Positions 44,108-52,321 of a stretch of DNA of 54,452 bases are shown one piece after another. Below the pieces are notes generated by a model. It ran no database searches. It was not told the DNA's origin and saw only the letters and a program-made list of their open reading frames with translations. Location: positions 1-54,452 of the forward strand of contig JAQVCX010000012.1 of NCBI GenBank assembly GCA_028689545.1, read 5' to 3'. Within the stretch, counting starts at the first letter, position 1, and the number at the start of each line of letters is the position of its first letter. A program made the position numbers and the translations under genes. This DNA comes from Parabacteroides sp. (GTDB lineage: Bacteria; Bacteroidota; Bacteroidia; Bacteroidales; Tannerellaceae).

Positions 44108-44253
44108 AAATGATTAGGCAGTTCGTGAAAGGTGGAAAACTTGAAGTAGATATTTTTAGATAGAAAACCTGTTTTGGGCTAAAAAAGATGTTAAGCGTGA
44201 ATTAGACCATGAAAAATATTTATCTTTGTGTAAGTCACTAAACGACGAGGCTT

Positions 44254-45813
44254 ATGGATATGGAAATGCGGAAATTGCCTATTGGCATACAGAACTTTGA
44301 GGATTTGCGTAAGGAAAATTATCTTTATGTGGATAAAACAATGTTGATTTATCAGCTGGTGAAAATGGGGAAACCTTATTTCTTGAGCCGTCCCCGCCGC
44401 TTCGGAAAGAGCTTGTTGATCTCGACGCTGGAGGCTTATTTCGAGGGACGGAAAGATCTGTTCCATGGCTTGGCTATTGAAGGGCTGGAAAAGGATTGGT
44501 TTTCTTATCCTGTTTTACATTTAGACCTTAATGCGGAGAAGTACGATTCACCGGAACGATTGCTATCTATGCTTTCTCGTTATTTGAACGTTTGGGAAGA
44601 TCGCTGGGGAAAGGACGAACGTGAGATTACGGTATCCGATCGTTTTATCGGTATTATCCGTCGCGCCTACGAGCAAACCGGGAAAGGGGTTGTGGTATTG
44701 GTGGACGAGTATGACAAACCTTTGTTGCAAACCTTGACCGATGAGGCCTTGTTGGATGATTACCGTAAGACCTTGAAAAGCTTTTATGGCGTGTTGAAGA
44801 CCGCGGATCGGTATCTTCGGTTCGTCTTCCTGACCGGTGTCACCAAGTTCTCCCAAGTAAGTGTCTTCAGCGACTTGAATCAATTAAATGATATTAGTTT
44901 GGATTATGATTACGCCACCTTATGCGGAATCACCCATGATGAACTGGTTCATACGTTTGGGCCGGATCTGGAGAAAGTGGCAGAGGTGCAAGGGAGCACT
45001 GTAGATGAGGTGATAGATCGTATGACTAGCAAATACGATGGTTATCATTTTCATCCTTCCCGTGAAGGCGTTTTTAATCCATTCAGCACCTTGAGCTGTT
45101 TGCAGAAAAAGGAATATGGCAGTTATTGGTTCCAGACGGGTACTCCTACGTTTTTGGTGGAGTTATTGCAGCGAAGCGAGTACGACCTCCGTACCTTGAT
45201 CGACGGGGTAGAGGCGGAAGCCTCGTCTTTCGTTGAATATAGGGCTCTAAGAGACAATCCAATCCCACTAATCTACCAAAGTGGCTATTTGACTATAAAG
45301 GGATATAATTCCCGCTTTGGTCTTTATGAATTATGTTTCCCGAATGATGAGGTGAAATATGGTTTTTTGAATTTCATCATGCCTTTCTATACTTCTGTTA
45401 CGGATGATGAAAAGGGCTTTTATATCGGAAAGTTTGTTCGGGAGCTAGAGTCTGGTGATGTGAACTCCTTCCTCACTCGCCTGAAAGCCTTCTTCGCCGA
45501 TTTCCCTTATGAGTTGAACGCGAAGACGGAACGCCATTATCAAGTCGTGTTCTACCTGGTGTTTAAATTGATGGGACAATTCTGTGACGCGGAGGTGCGC
45601 AGCGCGAAGGGGCGTGCGGATGCGGTGGTAAAGACGAACGATTATATTTATGTATTCGAGTTCAAGCTGGATGGTTCCGTGGAAGATGCCTTGAGGCAGA
45701 TTGATGAGAAAGGCTACCTGTTGCCTTATGAGGCCGATGGGCGTGAGCTGGTGAAAATAGGAGTCTCCTTCAGTAAAGAGGAGCGAAACTTGGATTGTTG
45801 GGAGATCGTTTAG
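44254..45813 (+). CDS. AAA-ATPase-like / PD-(D/E)XK nuclease protein (DUF1703), copy 1
   Basis: The 519-residue protein joins an AAA-ATPase_like domain (PIGIQNFEDLRKENYLYVDK; P-loop-like SRPRRFGKS at about 45-53; Walker-B-like VVVLVDEYDKPL) with a C-terminal PDDEXK_9 nuclease-like domain (GRADAVV with Asp, YIYVFEFKLDGS with Glu-x-Lys). Family members are abundant and often amplified in gut Bacteroidales; the role is unknown, with defence or mobile-element links proposed. A TATCTTTG element at 44221-44228 is the likely promoter. A second, almost identical gene follows after 27 bases. Confidence 0.85.
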   Translation: MDMEMRKLPIGIQNFEDLRKENYLYVDKTMLIYQLVKMGKPYFLSRPRRFGKSLLISTLEAYFEGRKDLFHGLAIEGLEKDWFSYPVLHLDLNAEKYDSPERLLSMLSRYLNVWEDRWGKDEREITVSDRFIGIIRRAYEQTGKGVVVLVDEYDKPLLQTLTDEALLDDYRKTLKSFYGVLKTADRYLRFVFLTGVTKFSQVSVFSDLNQLNDISLDYDYATLCGITHDELVHTFGPDLEKVAEVQGSTVDEVIDRMTSKYDGYHFHPSREGVFNPFSTLSCLQKKEYGSYWFQTGTPTFLVELLQRSEYDLRTLIDGVEAEASSFVEYRALRDNPIPLIYQSGYLTIKGYNSRFGLYELCFPNDEVKYGFLNFIMPFYTSVTDDEKGFYIGKFVRELESGDVNSFLTRLKAFFADFPYELNAKTERHYQVVFYLVFKLMGQFCDAEVRSAKGRADAVVKTNDYIYVFEFKLDGSVEDALRQIDEKGYLLPYEADGRELVKIGVSFSKEERNLDCWEIV

Positions 45814-47400
45814 TCCGTCTTATTTATAAAATACGAAAGAATGGAAACAGAAATACGGAAATTGCCTATTGGCATACAGAGTTTTGAGAAGTTGCGTGAA
45901 GGTAATAATCTTTATGTGGATAAGACCGCTTTGGTTTATCGGCTGGTACAGCAGGATGTCCCTTATTTCTTAAGCCGTCCCCGCCGCTTCGGAAAGAGTT
46001 TGTTGATCTCTACGCTGGAGGCATATTTCGAGGGACGGAAAGATCTGTTCCATGGCTTGGCTATTGAAGGGCTGGAAAAGGATTGGTTTTCTTATCCTGT
46101 TTTACATTTAGATCTTAATGCTGAGAAGTATGATTCCCCGGAACGATTGATATCTATGCTTTCCCGTTATTTGAACGTTTGGGAAGATCGCTGGGGAAAG
46201 GATGAACGTGAGATTACGGTATCCGATCGTTTTATCGGTATCATCCGTCGCGCCTACGAGCAAACCGGAAAAGGGGTTGTGGTATTGGTGGACGAGTATG
46301 ACAAACCTTTGTTGCAGACCTTGACCGATGAGGCCTTGTTGGACGATTACCGTAAGACCTTGAAAAGCTTTTATGGCGTGTTGAAGACCGCCGACCGGTA
46401 TCTTCGGTTCGTCTTCCTGACCGGTGTCACCAAGTTCTCCCAAGTGAGTGTGTTCAGCGATTTGAACCAGTTGAACGATATCAGTCTGGATTATGATTAC
46501 GCCACCTTATGCGGAATCACCCATGATGAACTGGTTCATACGTTTGGGCCGGATCTGGAGAAAGTGGCAGAGGTGCAAAGGAGCACTGTGGATGAGGTGA
46601 TAGATCGTATGACCAGCAAATACGATGGTTATCATTTTCATCCTTCCCGTGAAGGTGTTTTTAATCCATTCAGCACCTTGAGCTGTTTGCAGAAAAAGGA
46701 ATATGGCAGTTATTGGTTCCAGACGGGTACTCCTACGTTTTTGGTGGAGTTATTGCAGCAAAGTGAGTACGACCTCCGTACCTTGATCAACGGGGTAGAG
46801 GCGGAAGCTTCTTCTTTTGTCGAATATCGGGCTTTAGGAGATAATCCAATCCCACTAATCTACCAAAGTGGCTATTTGACTATAAAGGGGTATGATCCCC
46901 GCTTTGGTCTTTATGAATTATGTTTCCCGAATGATGAGGTGAAATATGGTTTTTTGAATTTCATCATGCCTTTCTATACTTCTGTTACGGATGATGAAAA
47001 GGGCTTTTATATCGGAAAGTTTGTTCGGGAGCTAGAGTCCGGTGATGTGAACTCCTTCCTCACTCGCTTGAAGGCCTTCTTCGCCGATTTCCCTTATGAG
47101 TTGAACGCGAAGACGGAACGCCATTATCAAGTCGTGTTCTACCTGGTGTTTAAATTGATGGGACAATTCTGTGACGCGGAGGTGCGCAGCGCGAAGGGAC
47201 GTGCGGATGCGGTGGTAAAGACAAACGATTATATTTATGTTTTCGAGTTCAAGCTGGATGGCTCCGTGGAAGATGCCTTGAGGCAGATTGATGAGAAAGG
47301 CTACCTGTTGCCTTATGAGGCCGATGGGCGTGAGTTGGTGAAAATAGGTGTCTCCTTTAGTAAAGAGGAGCGAAACTTGGATTGTTGGGAGATCGTTTAG
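44378..47400 (+). repeat. 1.4-kb near-identical direct repeat (period 1587)
   Basis: DNA of 44378-45813 recurs at 45965-47400, 1587 bases later, with scattered, mostly silent changes. The repeat starts around codon 42 of each gene and ends at both stop codons; the flanks do not match. Recombination between copies would delete or add one unit and fuse the N-terminus of one copy to the body of the other. Confidence 0.8.
45841..47400 (+). CDS. AAA-ATPase-like / PD-(D/E)XK nuclease protein (DUF1703), copy 2
   Basis: This copy has the same length (519) and domains as copy 1. From residue 43 on I count about seven differences in 477 residues (for example VQRS for VQGS, GYDPRF for GYNSRF). In the first 42 residues about fifteen differ (METEIRKLPIGIQSFEKLRE against the copy-1 start). 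The P-loop and the D...ExK motif are intact. The two genes read in one direction and probably one transcript. The sharp change from divergent to near-identical points to recent gene conversion or a mosaic duplication. Confidence 0.85.
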   Translation: METEIRKLPIGIQSFEKLREGNNLYVDKTALVYRLVQQDVPYFLSRPRRFGKSLLISTLEAYFEGRKDLFHGLAIEGLEKDWFSYPVLHLDLNAEKYDSPERLISMLSRYLNVWEDRWGKDEREITVSDRFIGIIRRAYEQTGKGVVVLVDEYDKPLLQTLTDEALLDDYRKTLKSFYGVLKTADRYLRFVFLTGVTKFSQVSVFSDLNQLNDISLDYDYATLCGITHDELVHTFGPDLEKVAEVQRSTVDEVIDRMTSKYDGYHFHPSREGVFNPFSTLSCLQKKEYGSYWFQTGTPTFLVELLQQSEYDLRTLINGVEAEASSFVEYRALGDNPIPLIYQSGYLTIKGYDPRFGLYELCFPNDEVKYGFLNFIMPFYTSVTDDEKGFYIGKFVRELESGDVNSFLTRLKAFFADFPYELNAKTERHYQVVFYLVFKLMGQFCDAEVRSAKGRADAVVKTNDYIYVFEFKLDGSVEDALRQIDEKGYLLPYEADGRELVKIGVSFSKEERNLDCWEIV

Positions 47401-47430
47401 AACTTCGCTAAACTATTAGGTTTGCTGTAT

Positions 47431-49287
47431 ATGAGATTCGTAATTATTCTAATGCTATTATGCGCTGGTTTTGGCTTCTCCTGCCATCAAGGAGCCGAAA
47501 GGATCTCCCCTGAACTGGCTATGATTGATTCCATCATCTGCGATCATCCGGATCGTGCGTTGGCCTTATTGGGGAAGATGCCCAAGCCCTCCCCCTCAGA
47601 TGAGTTGAACGATGCCACATGGTGTTTGCTCTATACGCAAGCGCTGGATAAGAATTATAAGAAACACACCTCGGACTCGCTGATCAATATCGCTCTTCAT
47701 TATTTTGATACGAGAAAAGATGGGCGTAGGAAGGCGCAGGCTTGGTTCTATAAGGGTACGGTATTTAGGGATTTATCTAAATTGAAGGATGCGACCGCTT
47801 GTTATGTGCGGGCGAGAGACTTGATAGGAAGTTTCAACGATCCATTGTTCGCTTCATTGATTTGCCAGACGTTGGGGCATATTTATCGGGAACAAAAAGT
47901 TTATGACCAGGCATTAGAGCTGTTTCGGGAAGCCATTTGTTATGTCACGCAAGTTCCCCGCAGGGATGATTGGTCGCATGCTTATTCGGAGTTGGGACGG
48001 ACATTTGCGGAATGTAAGCAGTTGGATAGTGCTCGTTATTATTTTGAGTATTCGTTGGAAAATGGGGTGTTGATTGATGATCTAAAGACGCAAGCGATGG
48101 CTATTGGAGAATTAGGCACAATTTATAGGTTAGACAAAAACTATATGAAAGCATTAGAATGTGAAAAAAAAGATTTGGCTTTAACTTTAAGGTTGGGAGA
48201 TACAATTAATTTTTCTGCTGTAAGATTTGGCATTGCTTCTGTTTTTTATCGAATAGGAGAACTTGATTCCGCAGAGGTTTATTTAAAGGAGTCATTGAAC
48301 ACTTCCAATATAAGTAGAATCCGTTCAGCGAATCTATTATTGTATTTCATCGCAAAGAAGCAATCGCGATATGATGATGCCTTTAGATATATTGAGCAAT
48401 ACCGTCATTATAATGACTCTATAAATGATATTGATCGCACAAGAGCCATTGCGGAAGTACAAGTGAAATACGATAATGAGAAATTGGAGAATGAGGCAAA
48501 AACCCTTTTGTTGGAGAAAGAGCGGTTGCGGAAATCGATGCTTTGGGGTGGAATTATCACGGTTGTTTTGATAGGGTTGATCGCTTTTGGCTATCAACGT
48601 AAATTATGGTTAAAGGAGCGAAACTTGAGGAAATCGGAAGAGGAGATTCAGGAATACTTATCAAATCTGCATGAGAATGAAGAGAAAATACGAGAGAATC
48701 AAAATTTGATAGAATCTCTATCTAAAGATCAGGAAGATAAAAAAAATTTAGAGGGAGTTGTCAATAAGCAAGCAGAAAAGATAAATCACTTACGGAGTGA
48801 CACTCAGCGTTTAGAGTCTAGGAATCAAGAATATCAACGTAAAATAGATGAATATGCCCAGTTAGCAGAACAAAATAAGGATAGAGTTATTAAGTTAGAG
48901 AAACTGTCTGGTCAAAATTTATATCTCAAAGGACGGGAGGCTTTTTTGATCAATTACATAAATAGTCATGTAGACTTTTTTAAGAATTTGCGGGAGAACT
49001 CTTATCAATCCATTGATTGGATGCTTCTTTATGATAGTCTGGATATATTGTATAATGGTTTCTATTCTCGCCTGCGAAAAGAGTTTCCTTCCTTGAATGA
49101 AATGGATCTTCAAGTTTGTTGCCTAATAAAGTCTGGCTTTACCACTTCTCGGATCGCGGATGTTTTTTGTATTTCCAGTCCATCCATTACCAAAAAGAAA
49201 TATCGTATCCGCGAGCGTATAAATCAAAGCAAAGAAGGTTCCTTTGATGCTAAAATAACGCTAGATATGTTCCTGATGACCTACTAA
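47431..49287 (+). CDS. TPR lipoprotein with coiled coil and LuxR-like HTH (transcription regulator-like)
   Basis: The 618-residue protein from the ATG at 47431 has a lipobox-like CAGFGFSC. TPR repeats fill about residues 25-340 (AQAWFYKGTVFRDLSKLKDA, QTLGHIYREQKVYDQALELF). A membrane helix follows (LWGGIITVVLIGLIAFGY, about 370-390), then a long coiled coil and a C-terminal helix-turn-helix (LNEMDLQVCCLIKSGFTTSR, IADVFCISSPSITKKKYRIR). This outside-TPR, inside-HTH plan is common in Bacteroidales next to NVEALA-type loci. It may sense a peptide and control the following genes. Base composition becomes AT-rich from about 48.1 kb onward. Confidence 0.85.
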   Translation: MRFVIILMLLCAGFGFSCHQGAERISPELAMIDSIICDHPDRALALLGKMPKPSPSDELNDATWCLLYTQALDKNYKKHTSDSLINIALHYFDTRKDGRRKAQAWFYKGTVFRDLSKLKDATACYVRARDLIGSFNDPLFASLICQTLGHIYREQKVYDQALELFREAICYVTQVPRRDDWSHAYSELGRTFAECKQLDSARYYFEYSLENGVLIDDLKTQAMAIGELGTIYRLDKNYMKALECEKKDLALTLRLGDTINFSAVRFGIASVFYRIGELDSAEVYLKESLNTSNISRIRSANLLLYFIAKKQSRYDDAFRYIEQYRHYNDSINDIDRTRAIAEVQVKYDNEKLENEAKTLLLEKERLRKSMLWGGIITVVLIGLIAFGYQRKLWLKERNLRKSEEEIQEYLSNLHENEEKIRENQNLIESLSKDQEDKKNLEGVVNKQAEKINHLRSDTQRLESRNQEYQRKIDEYAQLAEQNKDRVIKLEKLSGQNLYLKGREAFLINYINSHVDFFKNLRENSYQSIDWMLLYDSLDILYNGFYSRLRKEFPSLNEMDLQVCCLIKSGFTTSRIADVFCISSPSITKKKYRIRERINQSKEGSFDAKITLDMFLMTY

Positions 49288-49312
49288 AGATCCGAGTGTC
49301 CGCATAGGCGAA

Positions 49313-49334
49313 AGTATTTTAGAGATAAAATACT
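49313..49334 (+). terminator. Hairpin after the TPR regulator gene
   Basis: AGTATTTTA at 49313-49321 pairs perfectly with TAAAATACT at 49326-49334 across a four-base loop. It is AT-rich and followed by mixed sequence, so termination would be weak. Confidence 0.45.
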
Positions 49335-49410
49335 GTATATTAATTATTTGCTTTTTTATCGTGTCCGTATGATGTCGTTATTTATTTTAGGCTGTTTCAG
49401 CTATTTGCTC

Positions 49411-49418
49411 TACTTTTG
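49411..49418 (+). promoter_or_regulatory. -7 element of the DUF3244 gene
   Basis: TACTTTTG fits TAnnTTTG and lies 25 bases before the ATG at 49444. TTTAG about 20 bases upstream is a weak -33. This suggests the DUF3244-DUF1573 pair has its own promoter, separate from the regulator gene. Confidence 0.55.
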
Positions 49419-49443
49419 CAATGAAGTATAACCTTAAAACAAT

Positions 49444-49845
49444 ATGGATATGAGAAGACAAAGATTAGTACAAAAATGTATCAGTTTTTTACTGGTAAGT
49501 ATTCTGGCAGGCATCTATGCGTTTAATTTGTCAGCAAAGGTGATGGAAGATGATATTGACTTTGATGGAGAGGACTGGAAAGAAGGTAAACGATCTGTCA
49601 CAACAGTAATCCCCGTAACGGCCTCTATAAATGAGTGCTTATTAACCATTCAATGCACGACCGGGCGTTCAGACATCACGGTATGTATTACGGGAGATGA
49701 TGGATTTTCTTATGAGAAGATGTATCCGGCATCTGAAGCTGATCTAATCATAATTGATTTGGCAAGTGCTCCAAAAGGAAGTTATACTTTGTGCTTAGCG
49801 AATCAATGGGGAGATCATCTGATGGGGAAGTTTGAGATAAAATAA
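49444..49845 (+). CDS. DUF3244 small exported protein
   Basis: The 133-residue protein has an N-terminal signal (CISFLLVSILAGIYAFNLSA) and a single beta-sandwich-like domain of the DUF3244 type, with NECLLTIQCTTGRSDITVCI and the ending PKGSYTLCLANQWGDHLMGK. Such proteins are frequent in Bacteroidales, often beside NVEALA and DUF1573 genes; the role is unknown. It lies 11 bases before the DUF1573 gene. Confidence 0.75.
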   Translation: MDMRRQRLVQKCISFLLVSILAGIYAFNLSAKVMEDDIDFDGEDWKEGKRSVTTVIPVTASINECLLTIQCTTGRSDITVCITGDDGFSYEKMYPASEADLIIIDLASAPKGSYTLCLANQWGDHLMGKFEIK

Positions 49846-49856
49846 AGTCCATTTTC

Positions 49857-50735
49857 ATGAAAAACTATGCTTTACTTATTCTCGTAAGTCTAACCGTGTT
49901 TTTATCATGCGGTAAACAAAAGGGTGATAATGAATTGCTTCCAATTGTCAAGGAATGGTATGGGAAAGAGGTTAAATTTCCAGACCGTCCTGTATTTACT
50001 CTTTATGGAAAAGACACCGTTGAGTATTCCATACCCCAATCTTCCACCTATAAGGTGCTGGTGTATGTTGATTCTACGGGATGTGTGGACTGTAAATTGC
50101 AATTGCAGAAATGGCAAGAACTGATTAAATATACCAACTCTATAAGCAATGGGGAGATTCCTTTTCTGTTTTTCTTTTTCCCGAAAGATTATAAAGAGTT
50201 GTGTCAGTTCTTTAAGCGGGATCTCTTTGACATACCTATCTGTATAGATTTTAAAGGAGAGCTGAACAGGTTGAATAACTTTCCACCCTTTCCTCAGTTT
50301 CATACGTTATTGCTAGACAAAGACAACAAGGTTGTAGTGATAGGAAATCCTGTCCATAGCACTGATATTAGAAGCTTATATATGAAGGAGATATCGAAAG
50401 AATATGATACGGTTAACGAAAAAGAGGATAACAATACAACCGGAGAAGTGACTCCCATCAAGGCCGATTTGGGAATTATGAAAGTAGGCGAGACCAAGAA
50501 ACAGGTTTTCGAGGTAAAGAATACAGGCGACAAGCCGCTTGTTATTATAACCACAAGTACCACTTGTAGTTGCGCCTCGGTGGATTTCCCTAAAAAGCCT
50601 ATCCTGCCGGGTGAGATCGCGACAGTAGAAGTCTCAATGGAGCCAAAGAATGTTGGATTTTTCAATGAGATCATCATGTTGAAATGTAATACGGAATATC
50701 CGGCAAAACTAAGAATTAGAGGTAGAGCGGAATAA
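49857..50735 (+). CDS. Lipoprotein with thioredoxin-like and DUF1573 domains
   Basis: In this 292-residue protein the lipobox is in LTVFLSC (Cys18). Residues about 60-180 look thioredoxin-like, with VYVDSTGCVDCKLQLQKWQE giving a CxxC at the expected place. A DUF1573 Ig-like domain fills about 200-290 (ADLGIMKVGETKKQVFEVKN, STTCSCASVDFPKKPILPGE). The DUF1573 part carries its own CSC motif. It may handle disulfides or cysteines at the cell surface; given the Cys-rich peptide coded next, that peptide is a plausible client. This link is inference. Confidence 0.82.
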   Translation: MKNYALLILVSLTVFLSCGKQKGDNELLPIVKEWYGKEVKFPDRPVFTLYGKDTVEYSIPQSSTYKVLVYVDSTGCVDCKLQLQKWQELIKYTNSISNGEIPFLFFFFPKDYKELCQFFKRDLFDIPICIDFKGELNRLNNFPPFPQFHTLLLDKDNKVVVIGNPVHSTDIRSLYMKEISKEYDTVNEKEDNNTTGEVTPIKADLGIMKVGETKKQVFEVKNTGDKPLVIITTSTTCSCASVDFPKKPILPGEIATVEVSMEPKNVGFFNEIIMLKCNTEYPAKLRIRGRAE

Positions 50736-50755
50736 ATAATCATCGGGTAAAGAAA

Positions 50756-50800
50756 GGAGAAGTTTGCCTTGCGCTTTCGAACCACAAAAGCAAACTCTCC
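50756..50800 (+). terminator. Hairpin between the DUF1573 and peptide genes
   Basis: GGAGAAGTTTGC at 50756-50767 pairs with GCAAACTCTCC at 50790-50800 with one bulge. The peptide gene therefore probably has its own promoter in 50801-50944; ATAGACTTTGG near 50888-50898 is a weak candidate. Confidence 0.45.
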
Positions 50801-50944
50801 CAACTACCCCCATAAAAGAGAAAGGAGGTGTACAAAGGTACGGAAAGTTATCGACCTATAAGTTGGGTTTCGGCAATTTCCATAAGTTTAATAGACTTTG
50901 GAGAAGTGAATTATTTCAAATTAACAAATTAAAAACAAAAAGCT

Positions 50945-51160
50945 ATGCTTAAGAAAATTTTAGCAATAGGAAGCTTTGCGGCGATAGCTGCAGCTTTTGG
51001 GTTCAATAACACCGATAGTAATAATGAAGAGGTTTCTGTTTCCGATCTTATGTCGGCTAACACAGAGGCGCTGGCCTACTGCCCGAATGGGTGTGTAGAG
51101 GGTCATAGTGGCTGTGATTGTAATGGCTGGCAGAATTATGATGAATATTCTGGATGGTGA
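50945..51160 (+). CDS. NVEALA-like short peptide precursor with Cys-rich tail
   Basis: The 71-residue peptide has a short membrane-seeking leader (KKILAIGSFAAIAAAFGF), an acidic spacer and the box LMSANTEALA (36-44), a close variant of the LxLANVEALA box that names the family. After the box comes a Cys-rich core of 27 residues: Cys46, Cys50, Cys57, Cys59, with YCPNGCVEGHSGCDC and an aromatic end NYDEYSGW. The family is common in Bacteroidales, is of unknown function and resembles a ribosomal peptide precursor with a leader and core. Preceded by a long leader RNA and followed by a strong hairpin, it looks separately and highly expressed. Confidence 0.8.
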   Translation: MLKKILAIGSFAAIAAAFGFNNTDSNNEEVSVSDLMSANTEALAYCPNGCVEGHSGCDCNGWQNYDEYSGW

Positions 51161-51209
51161 TTTAAATTTTGTATTATGTGGTATTTATACCATATAATAT
51201 GAGTATAGA

Positions 51210-51240
51210 TGTTTAGGGGTTAATGATTAATCCCTAAACA
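51210..51240 (+). terminator. Hairpin after the peptide gene (possible attenuator)
   Basis: TGTTTAGGG(G)TTAA and TTAA(T)CCCTAAACA form a 13-pair stem with a three-base loop. No T run follows, so it may protect the 3' end of an abundant peptide mRNA and let some transcripts run into the next genes. Confidence 0.6.
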
Positions 51241-51298
51241 CTCTAATTGCTTATTCTCGCATATCAAAGAAATCTCACAATGTAAGATATATTAATAT

Positions 51299-52315
51299 AT
51301 GAATAAAATAGTGTGCTTTATTCTAATCATTGTTTTTTGTTCCAGTTGCTTATCAAATTCCACAACTGAAAAATATAATAATAAAAACAATGATATAATC
51401 AATGTTTATAGCCAAATAAAGGAGATCGTGATAGAAGATGTCCTCATTGGCTATTATTCATGGCCAATAATAATAGATAATTATATATTTATCATAGATT
51501 ATAAAACAGCGAATGAATTCATTCATATTTTTTGTAAAAATTCCTTTAAATACGTGACAAGTACCGCATTTAAAGGACAAGGTCCAGGAGAGATAGCAAA
51601 TATTGGACATGTGGTAGAAGATAAAGTGAATCGTAAGTTTTATGTATCAGATCATGGCAAAAATAAAATTTTCAGTTATGACTTGGATAGTGTGATTATA
51701 GATTCACACTATCTTCCTATAGAGAAAATGACGATGGGCAATCAGGTATTTCCTAATGACTATATATATATTAACGATACGTTATCTATTGGTATGACTA
51801 TACAACGTCTTGGCAATGGCAATTTTAACCCTGTTATTGCGAGATTCAATATGGAAACTGGAGAAATAAAACCAATGAGCTATACGATTCATCCGGATGT
51901 GAAAAAAAAGCGAATATGTTTTGCTATATCCATGGAACATGGTATTTATGTGGAGGCTTATATACCTCATGATTTAATGACGATATGTACCCTTGAAGGG
52001 GAATTGAAATATAGCATATATGGAACTGAATGGGATACGGAGACGCATGGAATTAATTATTATGGGCCTGTAGCGTTTTGCAATAATAGAATAGTCGCAC
52101 TTTATTCTGGCGAAAAAAGTGTTACTAAAGATAGAAAAACTATTTTTCCTACAAAATTTGTAGTTTTCGACTTAGAAGGTAATTATTTAAAGACTTTAGA
52201 GACAGGCTTTCCAATCATAAACTTTTGCTATGATAAGGATAATAAACGGATTATCATGAGCCTAAATGATGAAATGCAGTTCGCTTATCTGGATGTAGGT
52301 GAATTACTTGATTAA
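51299..52315 (+). CDS. TolB-like six-bladed propeller lipoprotein (BF3164-like)
   Basis: The 338-residue protein has a lipobox in IIVFCSSC and the repeat signature AFKGQGPGEIANIGHVVED of the TolB-like/BF3164 family. Several propeller-type segments follow (RKFYVSDHGKNKIFSYDLD, FVVFDLEGNYLKTLETGF). These proteins are usually found with NVEALA peptides and are thought to bind them or other ligands at the surface; no catalytic residues are seen. The gene is AT-rich and ends 6 bases before the glycosyltransferase gene. Confidence 0.78.
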   Translation: MNKIVCFILIIVFCSSCLSNSTTEKYNNKNNDIINVYSQIKEIVIEDVLIGYYSWPIIIDNYIFIIDYKTANEFIHIFCKNSFKYVTSTAFKGQGPGEIANIGHVVEDKVNRKFYVSDHGKNKIFSYDLDSVIIDSHYLPIEKMTMGNQVFPNDYIYINDTLSIGMTIQRLGNGNFNPVIARFNMETGEIKPMSYTIHPDVKKKRICFAISMEHGIYVEAYIPHDLMTICTLEGELKYSIYGTEWDTETHGINYYGPVAFCNNRIVALYSGEKSVTKDRKTIFPTKFVVFDLEGNYLKTLETGFPIINFCYDKDNKRIIMSLNDEMQFAYLDVGELLD

Positions 52316-52321
52316 AAGGCT

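Noticed and set aside
50945-51160. Calling the Cys-rich peptide a glycocin or bacteriocin outright
   Set aside because: The leader box matches the uncharacterised NVEALA family; the neighbouring GT is GT1-like rather than the GT2-type known from glycocins, so activity and modification remain open.
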